Below, piece after piece: positions 33,152 through 40,925 of a stretch of DNA of 41,041 nt; the stretch's first letter is position 1, and every line of letters starts with the position of its first letter. This DNA is from JBJXFK01 sp046155505 (GTDB lineage: Bacteria; Planctomycetota; Phycisphaerae; UBA1845; Fen-1342). Below the pieces are notes generated by a model. That model saw nothing but the letters and a program-made list of their open reading frames with translations, was not told the origin of the DNA and did not search any database. Both the position numbers and the translations under genes were made by a program. Where the stretch lies: the NCBI GenBank assembly GCA_046155505.1, contig JBJXFK010000094.1, forward strand, positions 1 through 41,041, given 5' to 3'.

Positions 33152-34298
33152 CGGGGCGCGAGTACGACGATCGCAGGTGTACGCGCGCGAGTGAAATCAC
33201 TCACGGCGCCAATGGGCACGGTCACAGAGTAGCGAGCCAACTGAGCCGCGACCGAGGAAAACAGTGATGGCGTGAAATGAACCGCGCACCGGTAATGAAC
33301 ACATCATGTTCGAGAGTGTTGACGGCAATCCTTGACCGTCGGGTTGGCCTTGGGCTTCGCATTGGACTTCCACTATTTGACCGCCTTCTGCCGCTCGGCG
33401 GCCGTCGTTCGCTTACCAGCGTTCTTCATGGACGTGGAAATCGCGCAGGCGTCCGGGCAACCCCGGCTTCAACCTGATGCGTGTGGCGAGGAGTACGCCT
33501 CGATCAATAAGGAGGCGCGTATGGCACGCGAAGAGCGGCGGAATTCGAAGAAGAAGTTGCTCTGGAGCGAGATGGTGCATGGGCACTCCCGCAGCGGGAT
33601 GTTCGTGCGGGCCTGATGTCGCCGACAGATCGAGCATCGCATGTGCGGATTGTCACACTCGAACGATTCGGCAGATCGCGGCTGAAACGCAAAGCGGCGG
33701 ACCAAGTCGTGCCGACGGCGATGCTGTGATCATACGACGTGGCCGCGACGCCGAGCGAAAGCGAATTGAGATTGAATGTTGTCGGCGAGATTCGATCAGG
33801 GGCGTGGCATGTGCCGGTCTTTCGTTTTGTGATTCATGTTCTGGAAATGGGCAAGGCAGGGCAGAAGCATTATCTGGAACAACTGGCCAAGCGACTCGGT
33901 GGGGAAAGTCACATTCATGTCGAGTGAGGCGGACGGAATCCCGCCAATCGTCCGCGTTCATCTCAGATTTTGCGGTCGGGCGAATCATGCCGCCGTGACG
34001 AAGCTCTTCGGGAGTGAGAACCGGCACGATCGCGCGGCGGACATCACCCCGCGATCGATGCGCGTGTTTGACTGACCCACCCGTTCCGCGCGCCGGCCGC
34101 GCGATTTTCGCCTGATTCATGCAGTCACGCATTTCTACCGACTCACGCAATGATAGATTATTGATCAAGCACAGAAAACCACGACAGTCAGAAAAATGCG
34201 TATCGCCGACCTGCTCGGCGGCTCCTATGTCGTGAAGCGGACGCAAGTGGCGGACGCGAGAAAAACAAAGGCTGCGGCAGACAGCAAGGAGACTCACC
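33152..34298. other. Gene-poor decayed region
   Basis: About 1.15 kb without an intact gene that I can support. The only recognisable content is a probable IS66 accessory-protein relic (33521-33926). A short stem GCGGACG / CGTCCGC lies at about 33931-33957. Open frames on both strands here have irregular composition and no ribosome sites, except the 31-codon frame of the relic. Confidence 0.5.
33521..33926 (+). pseudogene. Probable IS66-type accessory protein (TnpA/Orf1) relic
   Basis: ATG 33521 follows a strong AAGGAGG (33509-33515) and opens MAREERRNSKKKLLWSEMV, then HGHSRSGMFVRA. This matches the start of IS66 accessory proteins (KxxFWxxMVxxxxxSGLSVRAWCRR). The next codon is TGA where that family has Trp (TGG), and CRRQ follows in frame, so a nonsense change ended the gene. 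Further on another frame reads AATPSESELRLNVVGE, like the end of the same family, so frameshifts are also likely. Identification rests on short motifs. Confidence 0.4.
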
Positions 34299-34661
34299 AT
34301 GACCCTCACGAAATTCACCCAGTTCGCAGTGGCGGCCCTGATCGCCCTCGTCGTCGGCGGAAGCACGACCGCCAATGCGGGAGGCGACACCCGCGAAGCG
34401 TTGAAGGCGCAGCTGGAGGCGCTCAAGAAAGTTCGGGCCGACCTGGTCATTCGGCTCGACGAGTCGATCGAGAAGCAGAGCGTCGTACGGGCCGAGCTGG
34501 CGCAGTTGCAGCTTTCGGGCGCGCGCGATCGGGCGACGGTGGCGCAAATGGCCCGCCTGACCGCGATGATCCGCGAGTTGCAGAAGACGATCGTCGCGCT
34601 GCGGACCGAAATCAGCGGCATCACCGCTCGCATCGAGTATCTCGAACGCATGCTTGCGTGA
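34299..34661 (+). CDS. Small exported coiled-coil protein
   Basis: A 120-residue product. Signal peptide about 1-27 (FAVAALIALVVGGSTTANA-GG), then a single long helix from about 30 to 118 with heptad-spaced L, I, V and A (LKAQLEALKKVRADLVIRL and MIRELQKTIVALRTEISGI), so a coiled coil is likely. AAGGAGA before ATG 34299 is a strong ribosome site. No family recognised. It could be a periplasmic structural or adaptor protein. Confidence 0.65.
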   Translation: MTLTKFTQFAVAALIALVVGGSTTANAGGDTREALKAQLEALKKVRADLVIRLDESIEKQSVVRAELAQLQLSGARDRATVAQMARLTAMIRELQKTIVALRTEISGITARIEYLERMLA

Positions 34662-34782
34662 TGCGATCGCATACGGACCCCTTTCCACCATCCCTGATCC
34701 CTCACAGGGCGGCGACGGCTCGCACGAGATGCGCGGGCCGTCGCTTGTTTGTCGCGACGCGCGACGCGACTATCATCCGGAC

Positions 34783-35373
34783 ATGCCAAACAGCGATTCG
34801 CAAACGAAATCGAGAGTGGACGAACCCCGCATCGAACGCGCGGTGCGCGAAATCCTGATCGCGATCGGCGAAGACCCGAACCGCGACGGGATACGCGAAA
34901 CGCCTTCGCGCGTGGCGCGGATGTACGGCGAGTTGTTCGCCGGCTTGCATGACGATCCCGAGCGGCACCTTGAAACGACCTTTGACGAGAATCATCACGA
35001 GATGGTGGTGCTGCGCGACGTGTCGTTCAACAGCATGTGCGAGCATCATCTGATGCCGTTCGAGGGCACGGCGCACATTGCGTATATCCCCGGCGGCAAG
35101 ATCATCGGCCTGTCGAAGCTGGCGCGAATCGTCGATGCGTATGCGCTGCGCCCGCAGGTGCAGGAGCGGCTGACATCGCAGATCGCGGACTTGCTGGCCC
35201 AAAAGGTGCAGGTCAAGGGCTGCGCGGTGGTGCTCGAAGCGGTGCATACGTGCATGACCTGCCGCGGCGTGAAAAAGCCGGGCAGCGTGATGGTGACCTC
35301 GGCGCTGCGCGGGGTGATGCACACGAATCAGGGGACGCGGTCGGAGGCGTTGCAGTTGTTGTATCGGCGGTAG
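34783..35373 (+). CDS. folE: GTP cyclohydrolase I
   Basis: FolE converts GTP to 7,8-dihydroneopterin triphosphate, the first step toward folate (and pterin or queuosine precursors). The 196-residue product has the zinc ligands C86 in SMCEHHLMPF and C157 in CMTCRGV, plus GLSKLARIVDAYALRPQVQERLT, SVMVTSALRG and the end TRSEALQLL. The start MPNSDSQTKSRVDEPRIERA at 34783 gives the usual length; no clear ribosome site precedes it. The frame to 34654 overlaps the previous gene and is not used. No other folate gene is adjacent. Confidence 0.93.
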   Translation: MPNSDSQTKSRVDEPRIERAVREILIAIGEDPNRDGIRETPSRVARMYGELFAGLHDDPERHLETTFDENHHEMVVLRDVSFNSMCEHHLMPFEGTAHIAYIPGGKIIGLSKLARIVDAYALRPQVQERLTSQIADLLAQKVQVKGCAVVLEAVHTCMTCRGVKKPGSVMVTSALRGVMHTNQGTRSEALQLLYRR

Positions 35374-35383
35374 TCGGAATTCT

Positions 35384-36319
35384 TCATGGCTGGTCGGCCA
35401 GCAGTTGGAACGTAATTCGGTAGCGGTAGAAGCAAATGTTCGGCACGATTGCGAGCGCCCGGCGGATTCTCTTGTCGGGCTCATGTGCGATAATCGCGCC
35501 ATGAACGGACTGACCCTCTTCGGCAATCTGATCCTTCACGTAACCCATGTAGCGCAGGATTTGCCCGACAACCGCGTCGCTTGCTTTCCCTCTCTTGAGC
35601 TCGACGACGAGCAACTTTTTGCGGTCGTGGCTAACGGCAAGGATGTCCATCGGCCCTGTGTCGCTCGGATACTGCACGCCAAGCGGCTCGCCGTTCTCGG
35701 AGTAGATATCAAACTCCTTAGCGAGTTCTGTGTTGCTCCATTTCGCGACGAGGAAGTCCTCGAGGTGCCGCTCAAGCGCGAATTCCGAAGGATCCTCGAT
35801 CGACTCGTCGCGCTCCGAAAAATTCGTCAAAGGGGTTTCGCCGAGAATCCGTTCGATTTCCGCTGCGTGCTTGTTGATACCGACTACAGTTTGTTGTGAA
35901 TGGCACGAAGCCAGCAGTTCGGGACTCATCCCAGATTTCTCAATCCGTATCGGACTCCACTCGACGGCACGTCGATGTGGCAATGGCCCGCTTGGGACGT
36001 AGCGGTACCCGCCCCGTATTTGACCGGCGCGATAACCGTCGGAGCCATACGGGCTGAGGACAACATCAGCATCGCGAATTCCCTTACAAGTCGTCCAAAG
36101 CGATCCCATCGCCAGCCCGGCCGCGATGCGGGATTTGGTCGGAAATAGCCTCTGGTACGCCGGGATGACGGAGCGATTGAAGTCGCGCCAGTCGTTCGAC
36201 AGTTGCGACGACAGGTCCATCGAGATGCCAAAATCGGCACCGAGAAACCCATCTCGAATTGCCTCTTCAGCGTACGAGCTTCCTTTCCCGAGCATCACTC
36301 GATAGTAACTACGCGGCAT
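35384..36319 (-). CDS. PDDEXK nuclease with N-terminal EVE-like recognition domain (restriction-type)
   Basis: A 311-residue protein. The N-terminal part (1-150: YYRVMLGKGSSYAEEAIRDG, FLGADFGISMDLS, AAGLAMGSLWTTCKGI and a YRYVPSGPLPHRRAVEW segment) resembles the DNA-reading domain in stand-alone and Mrr/McrB-like restriction enzymes. The C-terminal part (about 180-300) is NucS-like, with the nuclease motif D(x)n-VVELKRG: GPMDILAVSHDRKKLLVVEL, KRGKASDAVVGQILRYMGYV. Together they suggest a modification-dependent endonuclease acting against foreign DNA. GGAG six bases before ATG 36319 supports the start. No methylase or partner gene is adjacent. Confidence 0.7.
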   Translation of the reverse strand: MPRSYYRVMLGKGSSYAEEAIRDGFLGADFGISMDLSSQLSNDWRDFNRSVIPAYQRLFPTKSRIAAGLAMGSLWTTCKGIRDADVVLSPYGSDGYRAGQIRGGYRYVPSGPLPHRRAVEWSPIRIEKSGMSPELLASCHSQQTVVGINKHAAEIERILGETPLTNFSERDESIEDPSEFALERHLEDFLVAKWSNTELAKEFDIYSENGEPLGVQYPSDTGPMDILAVSHDRKKLLVVELKRGKASDAVVGQILRYMGYVKDQIAEEGQSVHGAIIAHEPDKRIRRALAIVPNICFYRYRITFQLLADQP

Positions 36320-36343
36320 CTCGCTGCTCCACTCGGGCTTCGT

Positions 36344-36775
36344 TTACTCAAACATCGGCGACATCAGCCGTAGCTTTGCCGGCTCGGCGAGGTACTGCTT
36401 GGACGCCTCGATGAACTCGCCGGTGTGTTTTTCGGCGAAGTGCTTTTCGAGGTCGGCGAATTTCTTCCACTTTTCGAACAGCAGCACCTGCGTCGGGTCA
36501 TCGATGCCGCGATGGAATTCGTACGCGTCGAAGCCGGGCTCGCGGCGCGTGCCGTCGGCGGCGGCTTTGGCGAGCTTGCGGAACGCGTCATAGTTGTCGG
36601 CTCCGGGCTTGAGCTTGTACTCGACGACGAGCGTGAACGGCTTGCTCGGATCAGGCAGTTTGGCTCTCAACGCGTCGAGCGGACTCGCCGGCTGCGAAGC
36701 GGCCGGTTGTTGCTGGGCGAAGCCGAGAACGACGAGCATCGATGCGATCACGATTGCGGCGGCGCTGACGTACAT
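36344..36775 (-). CDS. Exported ABM-domain (antibiotic biosynthesis monooxygenase-like) protein
   Basis: A 143-residue exported protein. Signal peptide about 1-22, then a Pro/Ala/Ser linker and an ABM domain from about 43: FTLVVEYKLKPGADNYDAFR, then TRREPGFDAYEFHRGIDDPT, QVLLFEKWKKFADLEKHFAE and KLRLMSP. These ferredoxin-like dimers include quinol and haem monooxygenases, but many members have unknown chemistry. An exported form is less common. AAAGGA before ATG 36775 supports the start. The nuclease gene lies 24 bases downstream on the same strand, so the two may be cotranscribed without an obvious functional link. Confidence 0.8.
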   Translation of the reverse strand: MYVSAAAIVIASMLVVLGFAQQQPAASQPASPLDALRAKLPDPSKPFTLVVEYKLKPGADNYDAFRKLAKAAADGTRREPGFDAYEFHRGIDDPTQVLLFEKWKKFADLEKHFAEKHTGEFIEASKQYLAEPAKLRLMSPMFE

Positions 36776-37030
36776 GGCGTTCCTTTCCGTCGGTTGATGA
36801 GGCGTTTTGAGAAGTATCGTGGGTCGCGGAGGAACTGCAAGCCGGTCGCAGCGAGCGCAAGACGCACATGCGAACCGCGAGCGCGAGTGAGCGGGGTGTG
36901 CCCGCGGTGACGAGTGCGTGTCCGTGGAGATGCACGGCTCGCTCCCGTACGCTACCCCGTCGCTTGCGCTTCGGGTTCGGAGGGGGCGTGCTTGCTGCTC
37001 AGCCGGTCGTCCGAGGGTAGACTCTGCGAC

Positions 37031-37357
37031 ATGGAAGCCTCGCTGCCGAAATATGACTGCTTGAAGTGCGGCTCGTGCTGTTGCGACGGGTGGGATGTGC
37101 TGCTGTACCCGGATGACGTGCAGCGCTTCGAGCGCAAGCCGGAGCTGGTGCAGCTCACGTACAAGACATTCACAGCCGGATTTGATCTGCGGTTCATGCA
37201 CAAGGGCGGCGACGGGAAGCGCTGCATCGCGCTGCAGGGCGAGGTCGGCGATGTGCGTTGCACCATCCACGAGGATCGACCGTTTCTATGCCGCGCGTTT
37301 GAGAACGGGTCGGAAGACTGCATGGACTCGCGTCGCAAGCGCGGATTGCCAGTGTGA
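37031..37357 (+). CDS. YkgJ-family cysteine-cluster protein
   Basis: A 108-residue protein of the zinc/iron-chelating YkgJ family (PF03692). The cysteine cluster is visible: CLKCGSCCCDGW at the start, then RCIALQG, RCTIHEDRPFLCRAFENG and DCM near the end. Family members probably hold an iron-sulfur cluster or metal; their reactions are mostly unknown. The start at 37031 (MEASLPKYDC) gives the expected length; the ribosome site is weak. It is convergent with the kinase gene, 32 bases apart. Confidence 0.85.
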   Translation: MEASLPKYDCLKCGSCCCDGWDVLLYPDDVQRFERKPELVQLTYKTFTAGFDLRFMHKGGDGKRCIALQGEVGDVRCTIHEDRPFLCRAFENGSEDCMDSRRKRGLPV

Positions 37358-37389
37358 AGCGCAGCGCACGACGGTGCCTTGCGCCGGAC

Positions 37390-40300
37390 TCATTCGCCCT
37401 TCATTGCCGTTGCGCCCTCGTGCTGCTCGAAAATTTCGGCCGCGCGCTCGGGTTGGCCGACCTTCAGGTAATAGCGGCGAATGCGCTCGCGGGCCAGTTC
37501 TTGCAGCGTGGTCCACTCGCCGCCGGCTTCCAGAATTTCACGATACCCAGCGAGTAGTAGCGGCTCGGCCTCTTCGACGCGGTCAAGCATGGTCAGGCAC
37601 GAACCCAGCGCGCTGCGAGCCATGCTCGCATTCACGGGCGAAGGCGGCGTCGCGGTGAGGGCCAGCTCGATCGCCTCGCGCAGAAGCGGCTCGGCCTGGT
37701 CGGGTGTTTCCTTCGACAGGTACATTACGCCCAGGTTGTACGTGGTCCGCGCCGCCGATGGATGTGTCGGGGCGACGCGGCGGAGAATCGCGAGCGCTTC
37801 GCGAAAATGCGCTTCGGCGGCGTCGAAAGACCGTCGCGCATCGTGAATCACCGCGATGCTGTTGTGGTTGATCGCGCACGCGACGGTTGACTGCTTGTCC
37901 ATCGCGACCAGCGTGCAGTGCATGCGTTCGTACTGCGCGAGCGCGCCGTCTTGGTCGCCGCTCGCCTCGAGGTAGCGTGCATAGTGTGCAATGGTGTTGC
38001 CGGTTTTTTCGTGGTTTTCACCGAGATTTCGCATGCGGTGCGCGAGCGATTCACGCAGCAGCTCGCCGGCTTCGTCGAGCCCGCCGAGCCGGATGAGCGC
38101 CGATGCCAGGTTGTCCATTGCGGTCGCCACGTCGGGATGCTCGGGCGGCAATTTCGCACGGCGAATGCGCACGACTTCGCGAAAGAGCGGCTCGGCCTCC
38201 GCGTTGCGATCCTGGTCGGTCAGCAGCGACGCCAGGTTGTTCATGGCGGTGGTCGTCATCGGGTGTTCCGCACCCAGCAACGTCGTGCGAATCGCCACGT
38301 TTTCGCGGGCCATCTCCTCGGCTTCGGACAAGCGGCCCATCTGCTTGAGGCAAAGCATCAGCGTGTTGGCCATCACGGCGTGCTTCATGCCGCCTTTGTG
38401 CGGCGTCGAGCAGATCAGCGCGATCGCCTCGCGTGCCTCGACTTCGGCCTCCTGGTACTTGCCCACCAGCCGCAGCAGCAGCGCGTGGTTGTTCAACACT
38501 TCGGCGAGCTTCACGGGTTCCTGATCGCGACGCTCGCGAAACGCCGGAAGCGCGAGGTCGAAGCACTTGGCGGCGTCGCGCGGCTTGCTGAGGCGGCGAT
38601 ACGCTTCGCCGAGATTGGCCTGTGCCATCGCCACGTCCCAGGCGCTTGCGCCGTGTGCGGTCTGAAGTGCGATCATGCGTTCCGTCGTTGCGGCGGCGAC
38701 CGCGAACTGGCCGTTGGTACTTTGCACGCTTGCAAGTCGTTCGAGCGCGGGAATGACCTCCCGTGCCTCTTGGCCGAAGCGGTCTTCGGCGAGTTTTACG
38801 GCCTGCTCGGCGATCTCGACGGCGCGACCATACGAGCCCAGCCCCGCGATCGCGCCGGACATGGCGCTCAGCAACTGAATTTGGACGTCCGGTTCGCTTT
38901 CCAGCTCGCGGACGGCGCGCTCCACGCCGTCGTCGAGCAGTTGCTTGGCCGTGATCGACTCGCCGCGATTTTCCATCGGGTCGGCGAGTTCGAAAACTTG
39001 CAGCAGCAGATCTTTCACGCGCGATGCGGTGAGGCTTTCCTTGCGAGCACGCTCGGCTTCATCCTGGGCCTCGTGCTCGGCTTCTTCGGCGCGGATGCGC
39101 TGCTCGTCGGCCAGCTCCTTTTCCTCTTGGGCTTTGGTGGCCGATTCCTGTGCCGCGTGTTCGGCGAGTTCGGCTCGCGCGCGCTGCTCGTCGGCTCGCT
39201 GGTAAAGCCAGTTCATTGTTACGCCGAACCCGACGAGGGCGAGCATCGCCGCGCCGGCCAATATGGAGCCGATTTTGTGCCGCTCGACGAGCTTGCGAAT
39301 CTGGTACGCGGTGCTGGGCGGGCGGGCGACGATCGGCTGATTGGCGAGGAAGCGTTCGACATCCTCGCCGAGCGCGGCGGCGCTGCTGTAGCGCTGTGCC
39401 GGCTCTTTCGCGAGCGCTTTGAGCAGGATCACGTCGAGGTCGCCGCGCAGTGCGGTGTTCCAAGCGCTGGGCCGCTTCGGCGGCGTTTCGCAGATCGCGC
39501 GGACGGTCTCATGCAGCGGGGCGGCGGATGTGATCGGGTAGGGCAACTCATTCGTGAGCAACTGATACAGAATCACGCCGAGCGAGTAGACGTCGCTGCG
39601 CACGTCGATCTCGTCGGGCTTGCCGCGCGTTTGCTCGGGGCTCATGTACGCGGGCGTGCCGGCGATGCGGCCGGTTTCGCTGAGATATTGCGAGTAGCCC
39701 GAATCGTCGATGTCGCTGACCCGGGCGAGGCCGAAGTCGAGTACCTTGGGGATGGCGACGGAGCGACCGAGCGACGGAGCGACGGAGAGATCAGCAGGCG
39801 GTCGACCTCCGCCACTGCCTTCGTCGCTTCGTCGCTCGGTCGCTTCGTCGCTCACCAAAATGTTCGACGGCTTGATGTCACGGTGGATGACGCCGCGCTG
39901 GTGGGCGTAGTGAATGGCCGACGCGACGCGGGCGAAGAGCGCGAGGCGTTCGGCGAGTTTCAGATTCCGGCGTTTCGCGAATTCGAGCAGCGACGCGCCC
40001 TGCACCAGCTCCATCGCAAAATAATGCTGCCCGCCGGCGATGCTGCCGGCGTCGTAGATCGCCGCAATCGACGGGTGAACGAGTCGGGCGAGGGCGCGGG
40101 CCTCGCGCTGGAACAATCGCACGGCATGTTCGTCGAACAGGCGCGTATGGCGGACGAGCTTGAGCGCGACCGGTCGTGGGGGGTTGATCTGGCGGCCTTC
40201 GAAAACGACGCCCATGCCGCCTTCGCCGATTTTGCGCCCGATCTCATAACCGGGAATGGTGGGCAGCGGTGCGGTTGCGTCGCTGCGGTCAATGCCGAGG

Positions 40301-40527
40301 CCGACGGCGGACGAGCCGCCCGAGGCGTCGCGCCCGGCGACCGCACGGCGGATCGGCACGAGCAGGGCGTTGTTCGCGCGGGCGTCATCGAGTCGCGTGG
40401 CACAGTCTGAGCAGGATTGCAAATGCGCGACAAAATCGGCGTTGGCGACGGACTGGTCGCCGGACGCGTAGGCGTCGAGCAGCTCGATCGCTGGGCAGGC
40501 GGCGGAATGTCTGCCGGTCTGGGTCAA
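37390..40527 (-). CDS. Zinc-finger Ser/Thr protein kinase with TPR repeats
   Basis: A 1045-residue kinase. Residues 35-42 (HLQSCSDC) form a zf-HC2 anti-sigma-type zinc motif. The kinase domain (about 94-395) has GEGGMGVVFEG (from 101), K123, HRDIKPSN (H215), DFG (D264), GTPAYMSPEQT and SDVYSLGVILYQLL. A membrane helix (about 420-442) is followed by an Ala/Glu-rich coiled coil and about ten TPRs. TTG 40527 is the likely start, with GGAG seven bases upstream. Residues about 226-258, between HRD and DFG, are encoded by an octamer repeat element and are absent from ordinary kinases. The zinc motif suggests that this one protein both binds a sigma factor and signals. Confidence 0.9.
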   Translation of the reverse strand: MTQTGRHSAACPAIELLDAYASGDQSVANADFVAHLQSCSDCATRLDDARANNALLVPIRRAVAGRDASGGSSAVGLGIDRSDATAPLPTIPGYEIGRKIGEGGMGVVFEGRQINPPRPVALKLVRHTRLFDEHAVRLFQREARALARLVHPSIAAIYDAGSIAGGQHYFAMELVQGASLLEFAKRRNLKLAERLALFARVASAIHYAHQRGVIHRDIKPSNILVSDEATERRSDEGSGGGRPPADLSVAPSLGRSVAIPKVLDFGLARVSDIDDSGYSQYLSETGRIAGTPAYMSPEQTRGKPDEIDVRSDVYSLGVILYQLLTNELPYPITSAAPLHETVRAICETPPKRPSAWNTALRGDLDVILLKALAKEPAQRYSSAAALGEDVERFLANQPIVARPPSTAYQIRKLVERHKIGSILAGAAMLALVGFGVTMNWLYQRADEQRARAELAEHAAQESATKAQEEKELADEQRIRAEEAEHEAQDEAERARKESLTASRVKDLLLQVFELADPMENRGESITAKQLLDDGVERAVRELESEPDVQIQLLSAMSGAIAGLGSYGRAVEIAEQAVKLAEDRFGQEAREVIPALERLASVQSTNGQFAVAAATTERMIALQTAHGASAWDVAMAQANLGEAYRRLSKPRDAAKCFDLALPAFRERRDQEPVKLAEVLNNHALLLRLVGKYQEAEVEAREAIALICSTPHKGGMKHAVMANTLMLCLKQMGRLSEAEEMARENVAIRTTLLGAEHPMTTTAMNNLASLLTDQDRNAEAEPLFREVVRIRRAKLPPEHPDVATAMDNLASALIRLGGLDEAGELLRESLAHRMRNLGENHEKTGNTIAHYARYLEASGDQDGALAQYERMHCTLVAMDKQSTVACAINHNSIAVIHDARRSFDAAEAHFREALAILRRVAPTHPSAARTTYNLGVMYLSKETPDQAEPLLREAIELALTATPPSPVNASMARSALGSCLTMLDRVEEAEPLLLAGYREILEAGGEWTTLQELARERIRRYYLKVGQPERAAEIFEQHEGATAMKGE
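39761..39854. repeat. Octamer element with inverted arms inside kinase catalytic region
   Basis: Left arm 39761-39792: GAGCGACC, GAGCGACG, GAGCGACG, GAGAGATC. Right arm 39819-39854: CTTCGTCG, CTTCGTCG, CTCGGTCG, CTTCGTCG, CTCA. The spacer has a GGCGG / CCGCC stem around TCGACCT. The element is read in frame in the minus-strand kinase gene. Confidence 0.85.
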
Positions 40528-40663
40528 TCGTCGCTCCTCACCGCGCGAGTCAGATTTGCCGGGTCCAAATTTCGATGGGGCGTCTCATACTATAACAAAG
40601 CCGTCGGGTGTCTCGGAAGCGCGAACGCGAGAACGTCTAATCGGACGTACATGATTGCATGGA

Positions 40664-40684
40664 CCCCGAACCCTGAATCCCCAA
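40664..40684. repeat. Short heptamer array
   Basis: Three units, CCCCGAA, CCCTGAA, TCCCCAA, of the same type as the right arm at 21607-21697. Confidence 0.6.
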
Positions 40685-40713
40685 AATCACAGCCGAGGGC
40701 GGCTGTTCTACAA

Positions 40714-40750
40714 GAAGAACCGCGGAGGGCCGCGGTGCTCCATGTCTTCC
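40714..40750. repeat. Dispersed palindrome family 2, copy 3 (reverse orientation)
   Basis: AGAACCGCGGAGGGCCGCGG then TGCTCCATGTC. Its reverse complement matches 10417-10447 across GACATGGAGCACCGCGGCCC and beyond with one extra base. The stem is ACCGCGG / CCGCGGT. Confidence 0.75.
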
Positions 40751-40925
40751 TGAGCACCGAGCACTGAGCACTCAGCACTGAGCACTCAGCACTGAGCACT
40801 CAGCACTGAGCACTCAGCACTGAGCACTCAGCACTCAGCACTGAGCACTCAGCACTCAGCACTGAGCACTCAGCACTCAGCACTGAGCACTCAGCACTCA
40901 GCACTCAGCACTCAGCACTAGACAC
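40751..40925. repeat. Long pure heptamer array next to IS630 end
   Basis: Twenty-five consecutive 7-nt units. Twenty-four follow the pattern NNAGCAC, nearly all either TGAGCAC or TCAGCAC (one CGAGCAC), and the last is TAGACAC. The IS630 copy begins immediately after it at a TA. No inverted partner arm is seen on this side of the IS. Confidence 0.92.

Noticed and set aside
33148..33300. Minus-strand reading frame ending near the dockerin gene stop, hydrophobic and plausible looking
   Set aside because: No start codon or ribosome site follows its upstream stop, and I recognise no family.
33653..34789. A 378-codon minus-strand frame across the decayed region and coiled-coil gene
   Set aside because: It runs through the coiled-coil gene in antisense and the decayed region, has no coherent domain, and no ribosome site.
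37918..40410. An 830-codon open frame on the plus strand opposite the kinase gene
   Set aside because: It is a GC-rich antisense shadow of the kinase, has no ribosome site and no recognisable domain; kinase motifs on the minus strand are complete.
40751..40925. CRISPR array
   Set aside because: Units are contiguous 7-mers without spacers, and no cas gene is present.
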